64,000 nucleotides of DNA from Echinometra lucunter (taxonomy: Eukaryota; Echinodermata; Echinoidea; Camarodonta; Echinometridae): NCBI GenBank assembly GCA_029962745.1, contig CM057153.1:12758446-12822445 (forward strand). The letters run 5' to 3'. This document shows positions 37,843-50,900 of the stretch, piece by piece; position 1 is the stretch's first letter, and each line of letters starts with the position of its first letter. The position numbers and the translations under genes are program-made. The notes beneath the pieces are model-generated. The model made no database searches, had not been told where the DNA came from, and was given only the letters and a program-made list of their open reading frames with translations.

Positions 37843-40800
37843 ATAGGGATAAGAGGGTAACCTACAAAAAGAGAAAGGTCAAGTTCCTGACAGTTTCTAA
37901 AAATGATTGACAAATTATTTTTCTGTTTTGAACAGGGAAATTTCCTTGGTTTCTGGTTTGACCAAGGAATTACATGTAGCTGTGTTGCACTTGTAACTTC
38001 TTGGTTGGATGGATGAGTGGTTTCAGAATAAATGAATATAACAGCTCGCAAGTTTGTACATGTTTATGTGCTAAAAAAATAGAATAAAAACAAGATTCAT
38101 CATTTCCCCCTAATAATACCATATTATGTTACTTTGTAGGTTATTTAACTGTTATTTAAATTTTTTAGGTGTTTTTTTTAAGTACTTTTAAAACCTATTT
38201 TTTCAAAATGATTTTTTGAATGATTATTTTTTTCCCCCATGAAATATCCTTTTTTTTTTTTTTTTTCATCTTTTAGGAAAAGGTTGCTTTGTGTCAAAAT
38301 GAAAGGGTAGAAACTTTTTGTTATGTGTTATCACCAGAGCCCTCAACACAGCAATCAACTCCCAGTCAATTAGATTTACATGTATTGGATCTCACTTTTC
38401 AGTAACATGATATTGATTGTACTAGTTGACTGTAAAGATAATATTGATCACAAGAGATATTGACTTAAAAGTATAAGAGTTACAATTAATTGCAGCTTTA
38501 TGTTACAGCCTAGATATCATGAGAGAAATTTGAACATGCATAATGGCACAGAATTACTTTGAAGAGAATCTCAGAATGTTATCCATTCCACTGGATCTCA
38601 CTTTTCTGTAACATGAAATCGATTGTTATAGTTTATGGTGAAGATAATATTGATCAAAGGAAATATTGATTTACATATATAAGAGTTGCAGTTAATTGTG
38701 ACTTTATGTTACAGCCTGGATCTCTTCAGAGAAAATATGAACAGCATACATCACGACATAGACATACTTTGAAGAGAATCTCAGTTATCTGTTTTCCAAT
38801 ACCCTCATGTTATCATCTGGAACAAAAACATGCATATGACGCACGTGCAGGCTTTCTTTAAAGAGAAACAAGGAACTGTTATTCTCGACTATCATGTTGC
38901 CACCTTGAATTATTCTTATGAGATTGTGTCAATAGTAACATTGAGCGTGTGGTATCTGTTCTAAAGAAAAACATTAGAAAGTGCAAGTGCCTGCGTTGTT
39001 GTTGCTGTTTTGTCTAAGATGAAGATGTTGACACCTCACAATCATGCCGTCATCGGTGTGTAATGAGAGGGAGAGGGGGAGCCCTGTTCATGCAATTGGT
39101 GGCTGCTCTGTCGATATGGTACTTTCAGAGGTGACTTTAGGCTTATTCAGATATGATGCGACATATCCCAGCGACAAACCTCCATGGTTTTTTGTGTATT
39201 AAGTGAATGGGATATGAGGTGGCAAAAAAAAAAAAAGACTGAGGCAAGAGGCATATTTTTTGCCTCTCGGTGACGAAAAATATGAGAACCAATCAAATTA
39301 TTGAAAAGTCAGCGCTAAAAATGATGTCATGAGTTTGTCTAGGCAACTTTTGACAAAAATCTTTTATTTGAGCATTGACGCATTAATGTGCATTCATGAA
39401 CAAAAGTGGCATGGTTGCTGTACCATGTCTCAGCACTAGAAAAAAAAAAATGGGGGTTTGTCACCGTGGTTTGTTATGTTATATCTGAACAAGCCTTTAT
39501 AGAGAGAAAATTATGTGCCCTGTCAGTTCTGCATGGTAATGCTTTTTGAAAGTAATAAACAGTAGTGGTAGCAAAATGAAAGTTGGCATGAAACTGCTCA
39601 AATATAGTCTCATATTGTTCGGCTTGTATGAAAAGATGCATGAGTGAGATAATCGAGTATTGTATTCACGATTTCCGGTGATTTTCAGTAAAACAATTCA
39701 AATGATCATATATCAACCGTTACCTTATACCCTCGCTACGGACCACTTACCCCAACGCTCTCGGCTCAACAGCGCATAGCGGTTCGCACACACTGTTTAC
39801 ACGTGTGAATTTTCGACGCGGGCCTGCGCTGAGAACTCTTCCATTGACATTTCAGCCATTTCTAAACAAATATTTTTCAAAAAACTTCAACTATGTTCGA
39901 AATTAGTCATTCTACATCAGTTCATGTAGTAATATTCAGTCCACCTGACAAAGTAGTTAAATATTCAAAGCACCACCTTTCCCACTACTGCTTATTACCT
40001 TTAAACCTTTGCTTTCTTTTGATATTATTTGTATTCATATGGTGAAGGCCATATCAGTGATTGTCCAGAGACAGCAAGAGCCAATAGTTATCTTTAACTA
40101 CTCTTCATACAGTATATGTAGCCTTTTTTTTTCCTTTTATTTATTTTTTTTTGTTCTTTTTTTTTTTATTTTTGTTTTTTGCGTTCCATCATTTCAAAAT
40201 GTTTTGTTTTTATTTCTCTCTCTCCTCAGCTCACAAAGAAACCTCTATAATTATCTCTGTTCTCTATTATTACATTACTCGCTATCATACATTTTGTATA
40301 ACTGCACAAGTGCTTTAAAAAAGTTGTATGGCTTGTGAAGCTTGGAGATGTGAAATGACCTGCACGCTAACATCATCTTCTCTCTGTGTATATTCTCATT
40401 ATGACAGGAGGTGTCTGCCCAGTGAAGCATGCAGAACAGTTGATCGCCGATGTCATCCAAGACATTGCTGGCTGAGGAGTGAGCTGTAACTTGAGCCTTG
40501 CAAGGTGTCATTTGAAAAACAAGAAGGTGTCGTCCGGAAAGCAAGGAGGTGTCATTCAGCCAAGATTTATTAGGAACATGCGATACTTCTTTTCATCTCA
40601 TTCAAGGTGGTAGAAAAGTCTTGCAAGCAAATACCATTGATGAGTCTCGATTGTTCATTTGGAAGTGGGTAGGATAAGAAGAGCGATTTGATAACTCTAA
40701 AATGTGTCATTTGCAAAACAGCGGGGTGTCATTTAGCAAAGACTTATGAAGAACGTATGATACCTCTTTTCATCGCAGTCATCGTGAAGTGAAAAAAAAA

Positions 40801-42761
40801 AGAAGAGAAAAAAATATCTCCCAAGTGAATATCGTTGATTTGTTGCAATTGTTTCTTTTGAAGTGCAGGGAAAAGGAGAGCAGTTTGATTGTAACTGGAG
40901 ACCCTTGGATAATGCATCTTTTTGGAGATTATAAGATACATGTAGTCTTTTGCTGCTTGTCAACATACACTTCTTCAGTGATTGCACTTTTTCAACGTAT
41001 CTTTTAGTAAAGGGAACAGAAAAGCTAGAAATTGATTAGTTCCCACTTGTGCTGCTACCCACTTTCGTACTTTAATTGTAAGCAGGATATTGATTTGCTG
41101 AATTCAAATTTGTTATTTCTATGTGTAAAAGGGTAGAAAGTATATATTTATGCTATTAGACAAATGTTATTCCTTAAGTAAACATAACATTAGATTTTAG
41201 CTTTTTCAGAGCCTTGCATCTTAGGTTGCATTGATACACTTATAATGTTTTGAATTGATGCTTCCTTATACATCTATAGTATGTATTTTGCAACATTTTC
41301 TTCCCTTTGTGCAATATCAAGTAGTAATGGGACGGGTTACCATTTCTTGTCAGTAGCTGTTACTATAATCCTGTCACAGAATATATCTAAGAATTGATGA
41401 GACTGGGTTAATTTAGTAGCATTTTTAAGGAAAAAGTCTGTGCTCTCTTTAGATAAATCTGTCTACCTCCATATTTTTCATTCTGTCCTCTAGGAGGTAA
41501 TTTATACCAGTTTCTTTCATCTTCCACCTTCATAGTTTTTTCTTTCAAATTTACAATCTCCAATTACTGGTGTCATACTAATAGTGAGCAATAACTGTTT
41601 AAAGCATTTCCACACATTTGACTAACACCATATTGCAAATGTAAGAGATTGCCACCACATCCTTAGTTTTGTCTGAGTTTGGAAACTGAAATAATATACC
41701 GTAAGGGAGGAAGGAAGCGAATGTTGGCCTTTAAAACCATTTCCTCTGTTGATATTCCAGTATGAGGTGCCTTTACGGCTGACACTCTACTCTGTCATTG
41801 TCATAGTATGACATCATAACCTCACAACTGATAGCTTTTACATACGCCTGTCTGCTGTGTGACATGTCAGGTGAAGTCTACCCAGTGCAGACGTGTGAGT
41901 GATGATAGACCCTGATTGTATAAGACTTTCTGTGAAATGCATTTATAGAAAAGTTTAAGGAATCTATAGAAGTTAGGAAGGCTTTCTTGTTGGTATTTGT
42001 GTTTTGCAAGTGTTATATGAAAGAACTTATCTCAACATTTGGAGTAAGAAAGTGCTGTTCATTGAATACCCCATATTTTGAAATATAACCAGCAGATATT
42101 ATATCTTGAATCATATGTGTACATGAACAATTAGTGCAACAGAGGTTAAGCTTTGTTGTATGTATGGAATAGGAAGGCATGGGTTTTAATGTAATTGATA
42201 TCAGTTATTTCATGCTCATCGTAGAGTCTGCCATGCCTGCAAGGGGCTTAGAGTAACTTAATATTAAGAAGTGAGAAGCTAAGTGATGATGGATCCCGGA
42301 GTAGGCTCTTGTACCGCCATCGTTCCTTTCCAGCTGTGTATACCTTAGGACGACAGGCTCTGTCAGCAATCTGTCGCAGAGGAATAATTGAAGGAACAGA
42401 GGATTAGGGTGCCCTCGTTGTTAGGTTAAAGTGAAGAGTGATGCGTAAACAAACTTGAGTTCATATTCAAAACTGTGGGGCTCTTGAAGATATATGACAC
42501 AAGGACTTGCCAACATTGCCTTTTTCTTGAGAAAAGAAGTGCCGAAGTAGGATGAAGAAGCAGAAGATTCAAATATAATTTTCTTGTACAATGAGCGTTT
42601 TAACAGGGCTTTGGGTAACTATATGATAAGTTAACATATTTCTTCTTTGTAAATTGCCATTTGCAATAATTTTTTGTTAGACAGTTGCTTTGGTTAAATT
42701 TTTGGTCTATATAAATGATAAGAATATAAGAAACATTATAGTCATCTTATTTATGTTGTAG
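37843..42761. other. Spacer, probable 3' part of EXTL3 first intron
   Basis: Two tandem duplications are visible. One has a 206-bp period (GGATCTCACTTTTC at 38387 and 38593). The other has a period of about 179 bp (GGTGTCATTCAGCCAAGA near 40547, GGTGTCATTTAGCAAAGA near 40726). A T-rich tract lies at 40120-40220. No coding exon is recognised. Confidence 0.45.
39137..39500. mobile_element. TIR element ending ATATCTGAACAAGCCTTTA
   Basis: TTTAGGCTTATTCAGATAT at the left mirrors ATATCTGAACAAGCCTTTA at the right, and the next bases (GCGACAAACC against GGTTTGTCACC) continue the inverted pairing. A lone right-end relative, ATATCTGAACGAGCCTTTA, lies at 50815 in EXTL3 intron 4. Confidence 0.6.
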
Positions 42762-42830
42762 AATATGGATATGAATCTGAATTGTATCATGAGGACATTA
42801 CTGGAGTAGTTGATTGAAGGATCAAGTAGA
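42762..42830 (+). promoter_or_regulatory. EXTL3: EXTL3 5' UTR segment with a 14-codon upstream ORF
   Basis: A probable acceptor (TTATGTTGTAG) ends at 42761. The next 69 bases hold ATGs at 42765, 42771 and 42789, all in one frame, closed by TAG at 42807-42809. The peptide would be MDMNLNCIMRTLLE. The first ATG has A at -3 and G at +4, and the stop lies 21 bases before the main ATG, in the same frame. If this segment is in the mature mRNA, the uORF would be expected to reduce EXTL3 translation. The exon start is inferred. Confidence 0.55.
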
Positions 42831-44984
42831 ATGGCTTTCAGTGATCCCCAACCATTATGGGGGCCAAGTCAGACAATGGAGTACCAGAGCAAGAAGGAGT
42901 ATTCCCCACCTAAATCTCCAAACGGGGCTTTGACGTTTGCCAAATGGATACAGCGAAGTGGTCAGCTGACAAGACTGATCATAGTGTTGTTGGTCATCCT
43001 GGTTTTGCTTCCATTGGTGACCCATTATTACCTGAGCAATACAGATCTAGATTCACTAGATCAAAGGAGTTTTGGTATAAGTTTCGATGAAATGATAGCA
43101 ATGAAGCCTAGTGAGCTGAGATCACACTTAGTGGAGCTCTATCGCATAAAAAATTCTGTTCAAACGGAGTTGCGCCAGTTGGAGGAGAGGCGGAAATTAT
43201 TGCAAGCTCAGGTTATGCGTTTATCAATGCAGTTGGAGCAAGCTCAGTCAGAAGTTCGTAGTGCCATCGCAGAGAGAGATCGCATCAAGGATCAGATCCA
43301 ACAAACAATCAGAGATCAAAGTGAGATTGTAGAGAGGAGTCTTAGACATATTTCTGCTCCTTATCAAATTCTTCCAACTTTAGACGACAGTGGAGATATC
43401 GAGCCACCTAGTTCACCAGCACGATGCACACAGCATATGTGCTTCGATTACTCCAGATGTTCTCTCACATCACGTTTTCCAGTATTTGTGTACAATTCAA
43501 AAGATTTATGGAACGATGGTACCAAGTTAGACTCAACTATAAAGCTGACGGTCACTAATGCTTTTGGACGCAGTTCATATCTAACACGTGATGCCAACAT
43601 TGCCTGTGTGTATGTGGTGCTAGTAGGGGAATTGGAGGATCAGGGTCATACACCTAGTAGTCATGAGCTTGAGGTAGGACTACATAAACTACCGTACTGG
43701 AGGCATGATGGTCGGAACCATCTCCTCCTACACCTTGTCAGAAGTCTTTCCACCAGGAACATTCTGCAGAATGTCAATACAGGACGTGCCATCATCGTTC
43801 AGACCCCCTATGCAGACACGCAGTTTAGACCAGGCTTCGACATTGTTGCTCCAATGCTTCTTGGGCTGAGCTCAGAAATTGACTGGAGTGAGGTTCCTCT
43901 GCAGTTCCCTGCCAGGAGGAAGTATCTAATCACTTATCAGGGATCAAAACCAACTCAGACTGTGGTGCAGACAGAATATGCAGACAATGCCCCTCTCAGT
44001 AGGAGGCTGAAAGATGTAGATAGGACTAAATCTGTTGAGGATCTTATGATTGTAGAAATGGAGAAACTGAAGTCTCTCTCTGATGATAAAGTCCACCTTG
44101 ATTTCACTTGTAAATCTTTTAAATCACATGATGGCATTGATGCCTCAGAATGGAAACTATGCAGTACAAAGATTGAGAGGTTAAAGCTCTTAAAGCAATC
44201 AACATTTGTTTTAATTTTAAGTCCTGGGAACCATATAGTTTCTTCAACAACTTTCTACACCCGCTTCTTTGAGGCCCTTCAAACTGGTGCAATACCTGTC
44301 ATTGTAGGAGAACATATACAGTTACCCTTTAGTGAATATATATCTTGGAATGAAGCAGTCATAGTTCTTCCTCGTTCTAGGATAACAGAACTCTACTTCT
44401 ATATCAAGACCATCCAAGACAATGATATCCTCAAGCTCCGGAGGCAGGGATGGTTCCTCTGGGCAACTTATCTATCAAATACAGATGCTGTCATCAGTGG
44501 CATCCTTGCCAATCTAAGAACTAGAATAGGAATCCCAGCCAATGTAGTGCCACAAGAGAAAGCCTTAGACCTTTTTACAGAGGACTTTCCTCAGAAGACG
44601 CAACAAGCAGAGCAAATGTATCCAGAGTCTGATGATGTCTTCCCAGCCCCTGAGCTTCCTTTCCCCTCTCCAAAGTTCCTCAGGAATTTCACCTCTATTG
44701 CAATGGACTCATATTTCACATGGAACAACCCACCAGGAGCCCTGTACATGTTCCCCTACACACCCTTTGATCCAGTTGTACCCTCTGATGCCAAGTTTCT
44801 AGGCTCCACCCTTGGGTTTCGTCCAATAGGAGGTGGTGCAGGAGGGTCTGGCAAGGAGTTCCAGCAATCCCTTGGAGGAAACGTTCCGAGAGAGCAGTTC
44901 ACCATCGTCATGTTGACCTATGAGAGAGAGGCGGTGCTCATGAACTCCCTTATCAGGCTCATGGGATTACCCTTCTTGAATAAG
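42831..44984 (+). CDS. EXTL3: EXTL3 coding exon 1 (718 codons)
   Basis: This large exon encodes the membrane anchor, coiled-coil stem, whole exostosin domain, the linker and the start of the GT64 domain ([14 protein letters not shown]). It ends in phase 0 at an AAG codon followed by the donor GTAAGT at 44985. The open frame runs 28 codons into the intron to 45068, but homology stops at the donor. The exon itself probably begins at 42762, after an acceptor ending TTGTAG. Confidence 0.96.
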
Positions 44985-47900
44985 GTAAGTTGCTTATTTT
45001 ACATTTCATTGGAGAAACTCCTGTGCTTCTCTCCTTTTAGCTTGTACCACTTGCACAAGAATCCATGAAACGTCAAATACACCTTATATTAAACTATGCA
45101 TAATCATGCATGCGTATGTAGCTGCAGTGTAATATGTTTGTTACAGGTCTGTTGTTAACAAAATCACAATGCTCTGTTCTTTTAAGTGAATTTACATTCT
45201 TGTATATGCAGTGATGGTATGAATCACACTGAGATGGAATGCTATGTATTCATGTCTTTCTTTCAATCAAGACACATTCCTAGAAGCTGTTTTTATTTTT
45301 CCAATCTGTCTGTGTCCCTTCACCAGGTTATAGTTGTATGGAACTCTCCTGAAATGCCAGCAGCTGATCTTGTGTGGCCTGAGATACATGTTCCCATAAA
45401 GGTATGCTCTTTAGTGAGGATCCTGTGCCCTCAATATATCCCTTAATGTCGTTTACTGTTCTCATTCACTTTTCTGTACTCCGTTGAACACTGAGCCCAA
45501 AATAACCCAGGGTAGGGTCTGTGGAAAATATGTGTTATACATGAATCGTGCTTTACGGGTAAAGAGACATATTTTATATCATAATGGAGGTATGAAAACC
45601 ACCCACTGAATCATATACATATTCATACAGATGAAAAAATAAAAGCTTATGTGGATATTGCTAAGGAAAACTAATCGGTCATTTGAAAAGGGAATTATAC
45701 TAGGACTTTAATTTAATTCATGTTTATGAGTCCTCTAGGAGGAGCTGATGCACAGATCTAATTTACTGTATTCAAAGATACAATGTATGTGCTTTCTAAC
45801 CTTTATGGAGTACATGTATATGTGTGTACATTTACCATAGTTTTTTTTTTTTTTGGTTAATTTTCATTGTGACCGTCTTACACAACAAGATGTATTGATA
45901 AAATGGTTACTTTTATGCCTGTTCTAACTAGGTGGTGAGAACGACAGTTAACAGCCTCAATAACCGCTTTCTGCCTTATGATGAGATAGAGACGGAAGCC
46001 ATCTTGTCCTTGGATGATGATGCTCACCTCAGACATGATGAGATTCTCTTCGGTTTTAGGTAATGAAATAGTTGAAATGAAAGAAAATATGGTTGAAGGC
46101 AGGGTAGAAAATACACGGGGGTAACGGGCGTTTTAGCCCTTTTCGGAGCTCGAATAGCTCCCCTGAATCCTTGAAACCCAATTTTTTGGGGTGACCATTT
46201 TCTTCAGAGTCACCCTCGCCTCAGCTCCAAAAATTAGCAATGAATTCATGAATGGTGATCTAGGAGGAACAGAAATAACATTTCTTTAAATAACACACAT
46301 ACATTAAGGCATTATATTTGGGGGGGCTGTCAGAAATTCATTAAAGAGGGGCGAAAACCGGGGCTAGGCACTGGTGCTTTATGGGCACGTATGTTACCTG
46401 GAACAAGGGGGAAGGAAGCCCTAATCGCCCCTCTGACTACATGTTGAATAAGGAATTATGCTCACAATTTTGGAAATGAGTCCCCACGCCAATCACAATT
46501 ACATGTACATTATCCTTCTATGTTTTCAAGAACTTATCTTTTGTTACAGGAAACGCGAAACAATTTTAAAATTCTCAAACCTCTTGAGACCATCAGTCAT
46601 GTCAATAGATGTTGGGGGTTTTTTTGCCTTTGTTTTTATTTACAATGAAATCTGAATGACTATGGTTATGAAATAAAAAAGAACAGGACACTAATGACGA
46701 GAATACGAATCTCATAAATCATTAGTATGGAAAATACGTAAATTGATGACATAACTCCCATTCTGATTGTTAGCTAAATAAAGATATCTACATGCGTCAT
46801 AAAATACAAAAGAAAAACACCAATATGGAAGACAATTCGAATGAGCAATAAAAATGTGTAAACAATCATTTATATCAGCCTTTGAATTCATCTGCTCAAA
46901 GTGCTAAATTGAATGCTAAAAATGAATTAGAATGCTGGAGTGACAGCATCGCAAGGTCAGAAATTTGTGTCGCACTATTGAAAGACAAGATAGTGAAAGA
47001 AGCAGCTTTTTCATGAATTTGAATGAGAAATATGTAGATTCGAAAGAGAATTTTATAGATTTGAAAACTAGTAATACGGATTTGAATCCGAGATACACCT
47101 GACAGCAGTAAAATCGTCGAATTTGAACGCAAAATAAATGAATTTGAATGACAAACTTGCAAATTTGGCCGGGAAATCTTATATCAGCAATTTGAATTCA
47201 ACATAGCTCCCTTGGTGCTAGATATAGCTCTTGCAAAGTTGTTCTTCAGAGAATTTTTTTGGAAGAGAATAGCTTTCATGGCAAAAAAAGTATTTTTTTA
47301 CCCTGGTTGAAGGTAAACTCTCCCTTGATATCAAGTTGCTTTGTATGAGAGCAGAAACCTTGAAGAATGGTGAAATTTGAGGAAAATCGTTCAAATATGA
47401 GAAATATCTCAAAGAGAAAGTGGGTTGCCGTTTACAAAGTTCCTTGGGTTTACAGTACATGTGGTAAGGTTTCCAGGTCAGTATCATGCATAGGCGGCAA
47501 TCCCGGGGGGACGGGGGGGGGGACATGTCCCCCCTCGATTTTCAAAGCTTAATACCGGTATATTATTTTTCAATTTTGAGTCAGCTGACCAACTTTCGGC
47601 CAATCGTTTAAATATTTTATAGGCCTAAAATGCATTTTGATGGCAAAATCAGGCTTCTCATCATTATTTTCTGTGATAATTTTTAGCTCGCTCGCTCGTG
47701 TAATATCAATTATCCCCCTCTCACTTTTCGAAACATATTTTCGGTGGAGGCCTTCCGGGTTTCCGGCCCCCCCGCTCGTGTCATGAAATCGCCGCCACTG
47801 GTATTATGCCTTTGATCTCAAGCATCTAATGGCTACATTGCTGGCAATTTCAAATATTCACAGTTCTGCAGGGTCATGCTTCATGCATGTGCTCCATTTT

Positions 47901-50900
47901 GTCTATAAGTTAGTTATTTTCATCTTTCAGGGTGGTGTGGCAAGAGTCCCTAGACTGGTGGGGTTCTCAAACTTGAAGAGTTATTTTCATCTTTCAGGGT
48001 GGTGTGGCAAGAGTCCCTAGACTGGTGGGGTTCTCAAACTTGAAGAGTTATTTTCATCTTTCAGGGTGGTGTGGCAAGAGTCCCTAGACTGGTGGGGTTC
48101 CCAAACTTGAAGAGTTATTTTCATCTTTCAGGGTGGTGTGGCAAGAGTCCCTAGACTGGTGGGGTTCCCAAACTTGAAGAGTTATTTTCATCTTTCAGGG
48201 TGGTGTGGCAAGAGTCCCTAGACTGGTGGGGTTCCCAAACTTAAAGAGTTATTTTCATCTTTCAGGGTGGTGTGACAAGAGTCCCTAGACTGTTGTTGGA
48301 TTCCCTTGATGCTACCAAGGTTGTGATACCAGCACTGGACTTTTACATGTATATCAGTTATCACAGTTTCACAAAATGTCACAAAAATGCTAGTTTTTCT
48401 TTATGATTTTATATGAGTATGTTCTTTCTTTCCTACTTTCAGGGTTTGGCGTGAGTCTCGAGACCGTGTGGTGGGGTTCCCTGGACGCTACCATGCATGG
48501 GATCTAAATTATCGTAATGGCTTCCTCTACAGTGCCAACTACTCCTGTGAACTCTCCATGGTGTTAACAGGTGCTGCCTTCTTCCATAAAGTGAGTGCTG
48601 TATGCCCCAGGGTGCTACAGCCCCATTAGGTTGTTTACATTGAGGACTAAGCTGTGATTTATTATCAAAACCTGAGAACTACAAAAAAAAATGGTTCTCC
48701 TTTGGAATAATACTTGAATGTTAACCCATTCGTAACAGGAATTATTTAAAGCCTAATTTGATCAGCTTTTACTCTTCAAATTGGCAACACCAACATTTTT
48801 CTTTTATTGCTACATTTTTCTTATAAAACATCATGTATCTGAAATAAATATAAATTGACAGAATGTTTGATGAGAAGTCATAAAATTGCCAGTTTGCAGG
48901 GAAAAACAGTAATTATAACACTTTCATCGCATTGCCAATTTAAGGATTTTAATGCTTATTTTCCTTTAAAAAAATTTCAGCATCAAACAACAAATATTGA
49001 TGCAACAAAAATGGGCACAATATGTGTACATTTTTTTGCTATTTCTGCTCATGTATTTGGTATGATATTTAGGGCTCTGCATCAAAAGTTATTAGACCAA
49101 ACCACATAATGTGGACCCTCTGTCACGAATGGGTTAAAAGGTTATAAACTCTGCTGTCTTTCATATACATATTGTACAAGTATCAGCATTTGCCATCCAA
49201 GGACAAAAGAAAGCAACTCTGCAGAATGAGTTTCTTAGGAAATGATGAAAATATGTCACTGTTTTACCAGGAAATCTATGGAGTTGCTTCCTTTTGATAT
49301 GTCTATATTTTTAAAATTGGGGGTCATGTGACCTTAATTTCTTCATCATCATGTAGAGCATACAAAGAAGTACCCAAAATTAAGAAAAAGTCAATTTAGA
49401 AAAAAAAATTAAAGTTGCTCCTTTTTGTCATTGGATGACAGCATTGTCTTCTGATAGTGTGGGGAAAAATTCCAAATATGCAGCCTCCAGGAGCAAATTA
49501 CGATGTTGCAAGGGTCGAGGGATTATGAGAATGCAACAATACCTCACTGCAAAAGTTCACAATATGATATTGATATTTCTGCTGCAAAATAATGCAAAAA
49601 CCATCAACTCAAGACCTGGAGTATAGAGGGTGGGCTTAGGTATGTGACGGACTGCTCACACGTTGTGTACAGTACTCAAGGCATTCTCTTTCAGTAGGCC
49701 CAATTGGACCAAACTCTCTTTGAACCGTTTGTATATTTCACATAAGATATTTAGACCATTGTTGCATGAGATTTTGCAAAGGTTCTTATATTGACCCATT
49801 GTATGGTACATGTACCTATAGGTAATGAGAGGATTCAGTAGTTGTGTGGTTAAAATGCTTTGATTGTTCTTTCTAGTACACCCCATTACCCTCCACATCC
49901 AAGGTCAGAATACTGATATTGCTTACATTACTCTTTTATCAGGGGGGTGTTTCACAAAGAGTTAAGTTTGACTTAGAGTCGTGCTTAAGCGTCAATGCCC
50001 ACCCGGTGTTTAACGCGTAATCTCACTGGTAGACTTCCCAAGAGCGCGCGTCCCCTTAAAATGATCTGACGAATCCGGAGATGCGTAATATACAGCACGC
50101 AAGTAGGAATTTAAGTGCGACTTTAGTCAAACTTAAATCTTTGTGAAACAACTCCCTGGTCATTTCTTTCAGTATTATACCTCGGGGGTTCTTAAGCACA
50201 TTTTATAACACTCGAGTACATATGAGCAAAGGACATTTATAGGGGGTACCCAATGCTGAAACAATGTTAGCTCATTTAAAAGAGCATGATTTTATTATCG
50301 GTAGCAGAAAATCATCTGCCTAAAGTTTTTTAAAAAGTCATGTTGCCAAGGAAACCCCCAAATGTGGTAAGATTTCAGGATATTTTTGACCCCTCAGCTG
50401 TGATCCAGTTTCAACTGGGTACCCACTTTTACGTCAAAATGATGTCAAAGTGGGTACCTTGTCGCGCACTTTTAGTAAAATGCGTGCAAGGTATAATACA
50501 TATTGTACAGTCTAGCGTGCAGCACAACTGCAATGCACGAAGCTGGGTACCCACTTTTACGTCATACCTCATACTCAAATTTTTTTGGTCAACTCTTGAC
50601 TTTTGATGAGAAAATTATCCAAAATGCATTGATTTCGATTGAAAATCATCAAATTTTTAATGTTATTCTTTTTAGAATTCGATTCTCGATCATATAGAAA
50701 AAAAATTTACCATTGTGTAATCACTTTAAAGCACAGTCTTTTACATTGCAGCATTGCCGTTCATTTTGTACACCAAAAATGCACTCAAAAACCCCCAGCA
50801 GTGTCCCTCCTCATATCTGAACGAGCCTTTACACGATTCCCAGGCCAAAATAAGACAAGATGGTTGAATACATGATCAAATATGAGAACATCATGATGAA

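Noticed and set aside
37152..38051. 299-codon ORF on the minus strand and a 210-codon ORF on the plus strand
   Set aside because: Most residues are unknown bases from the 500-N gap; the remainder is minisatellite.
42810..42830. EXTL3 start seven codons upstream of 42831
   Set aside because: The frame at 42810 opens with TTG, not ATG, directly after an in-frame TAG; the first usable ATG is 42831.
44985..45068. Continuation of the EXTL3 frame past 44984
   Set aside because: It is intron read-through after a GTAAGT donor; protein homology resumes at 45327.
45186..45446. 86-codon ORF containing exon 2
   Set aside because: Only 45327-45401 matches EXTL3; the rest is intron that happens to stay open.
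47911..48330. CRISPR-like array
   Set aside because: The repeats are directly adjacent with no variable spacers, and the genome is animal; the units are acceptor/exon-like.
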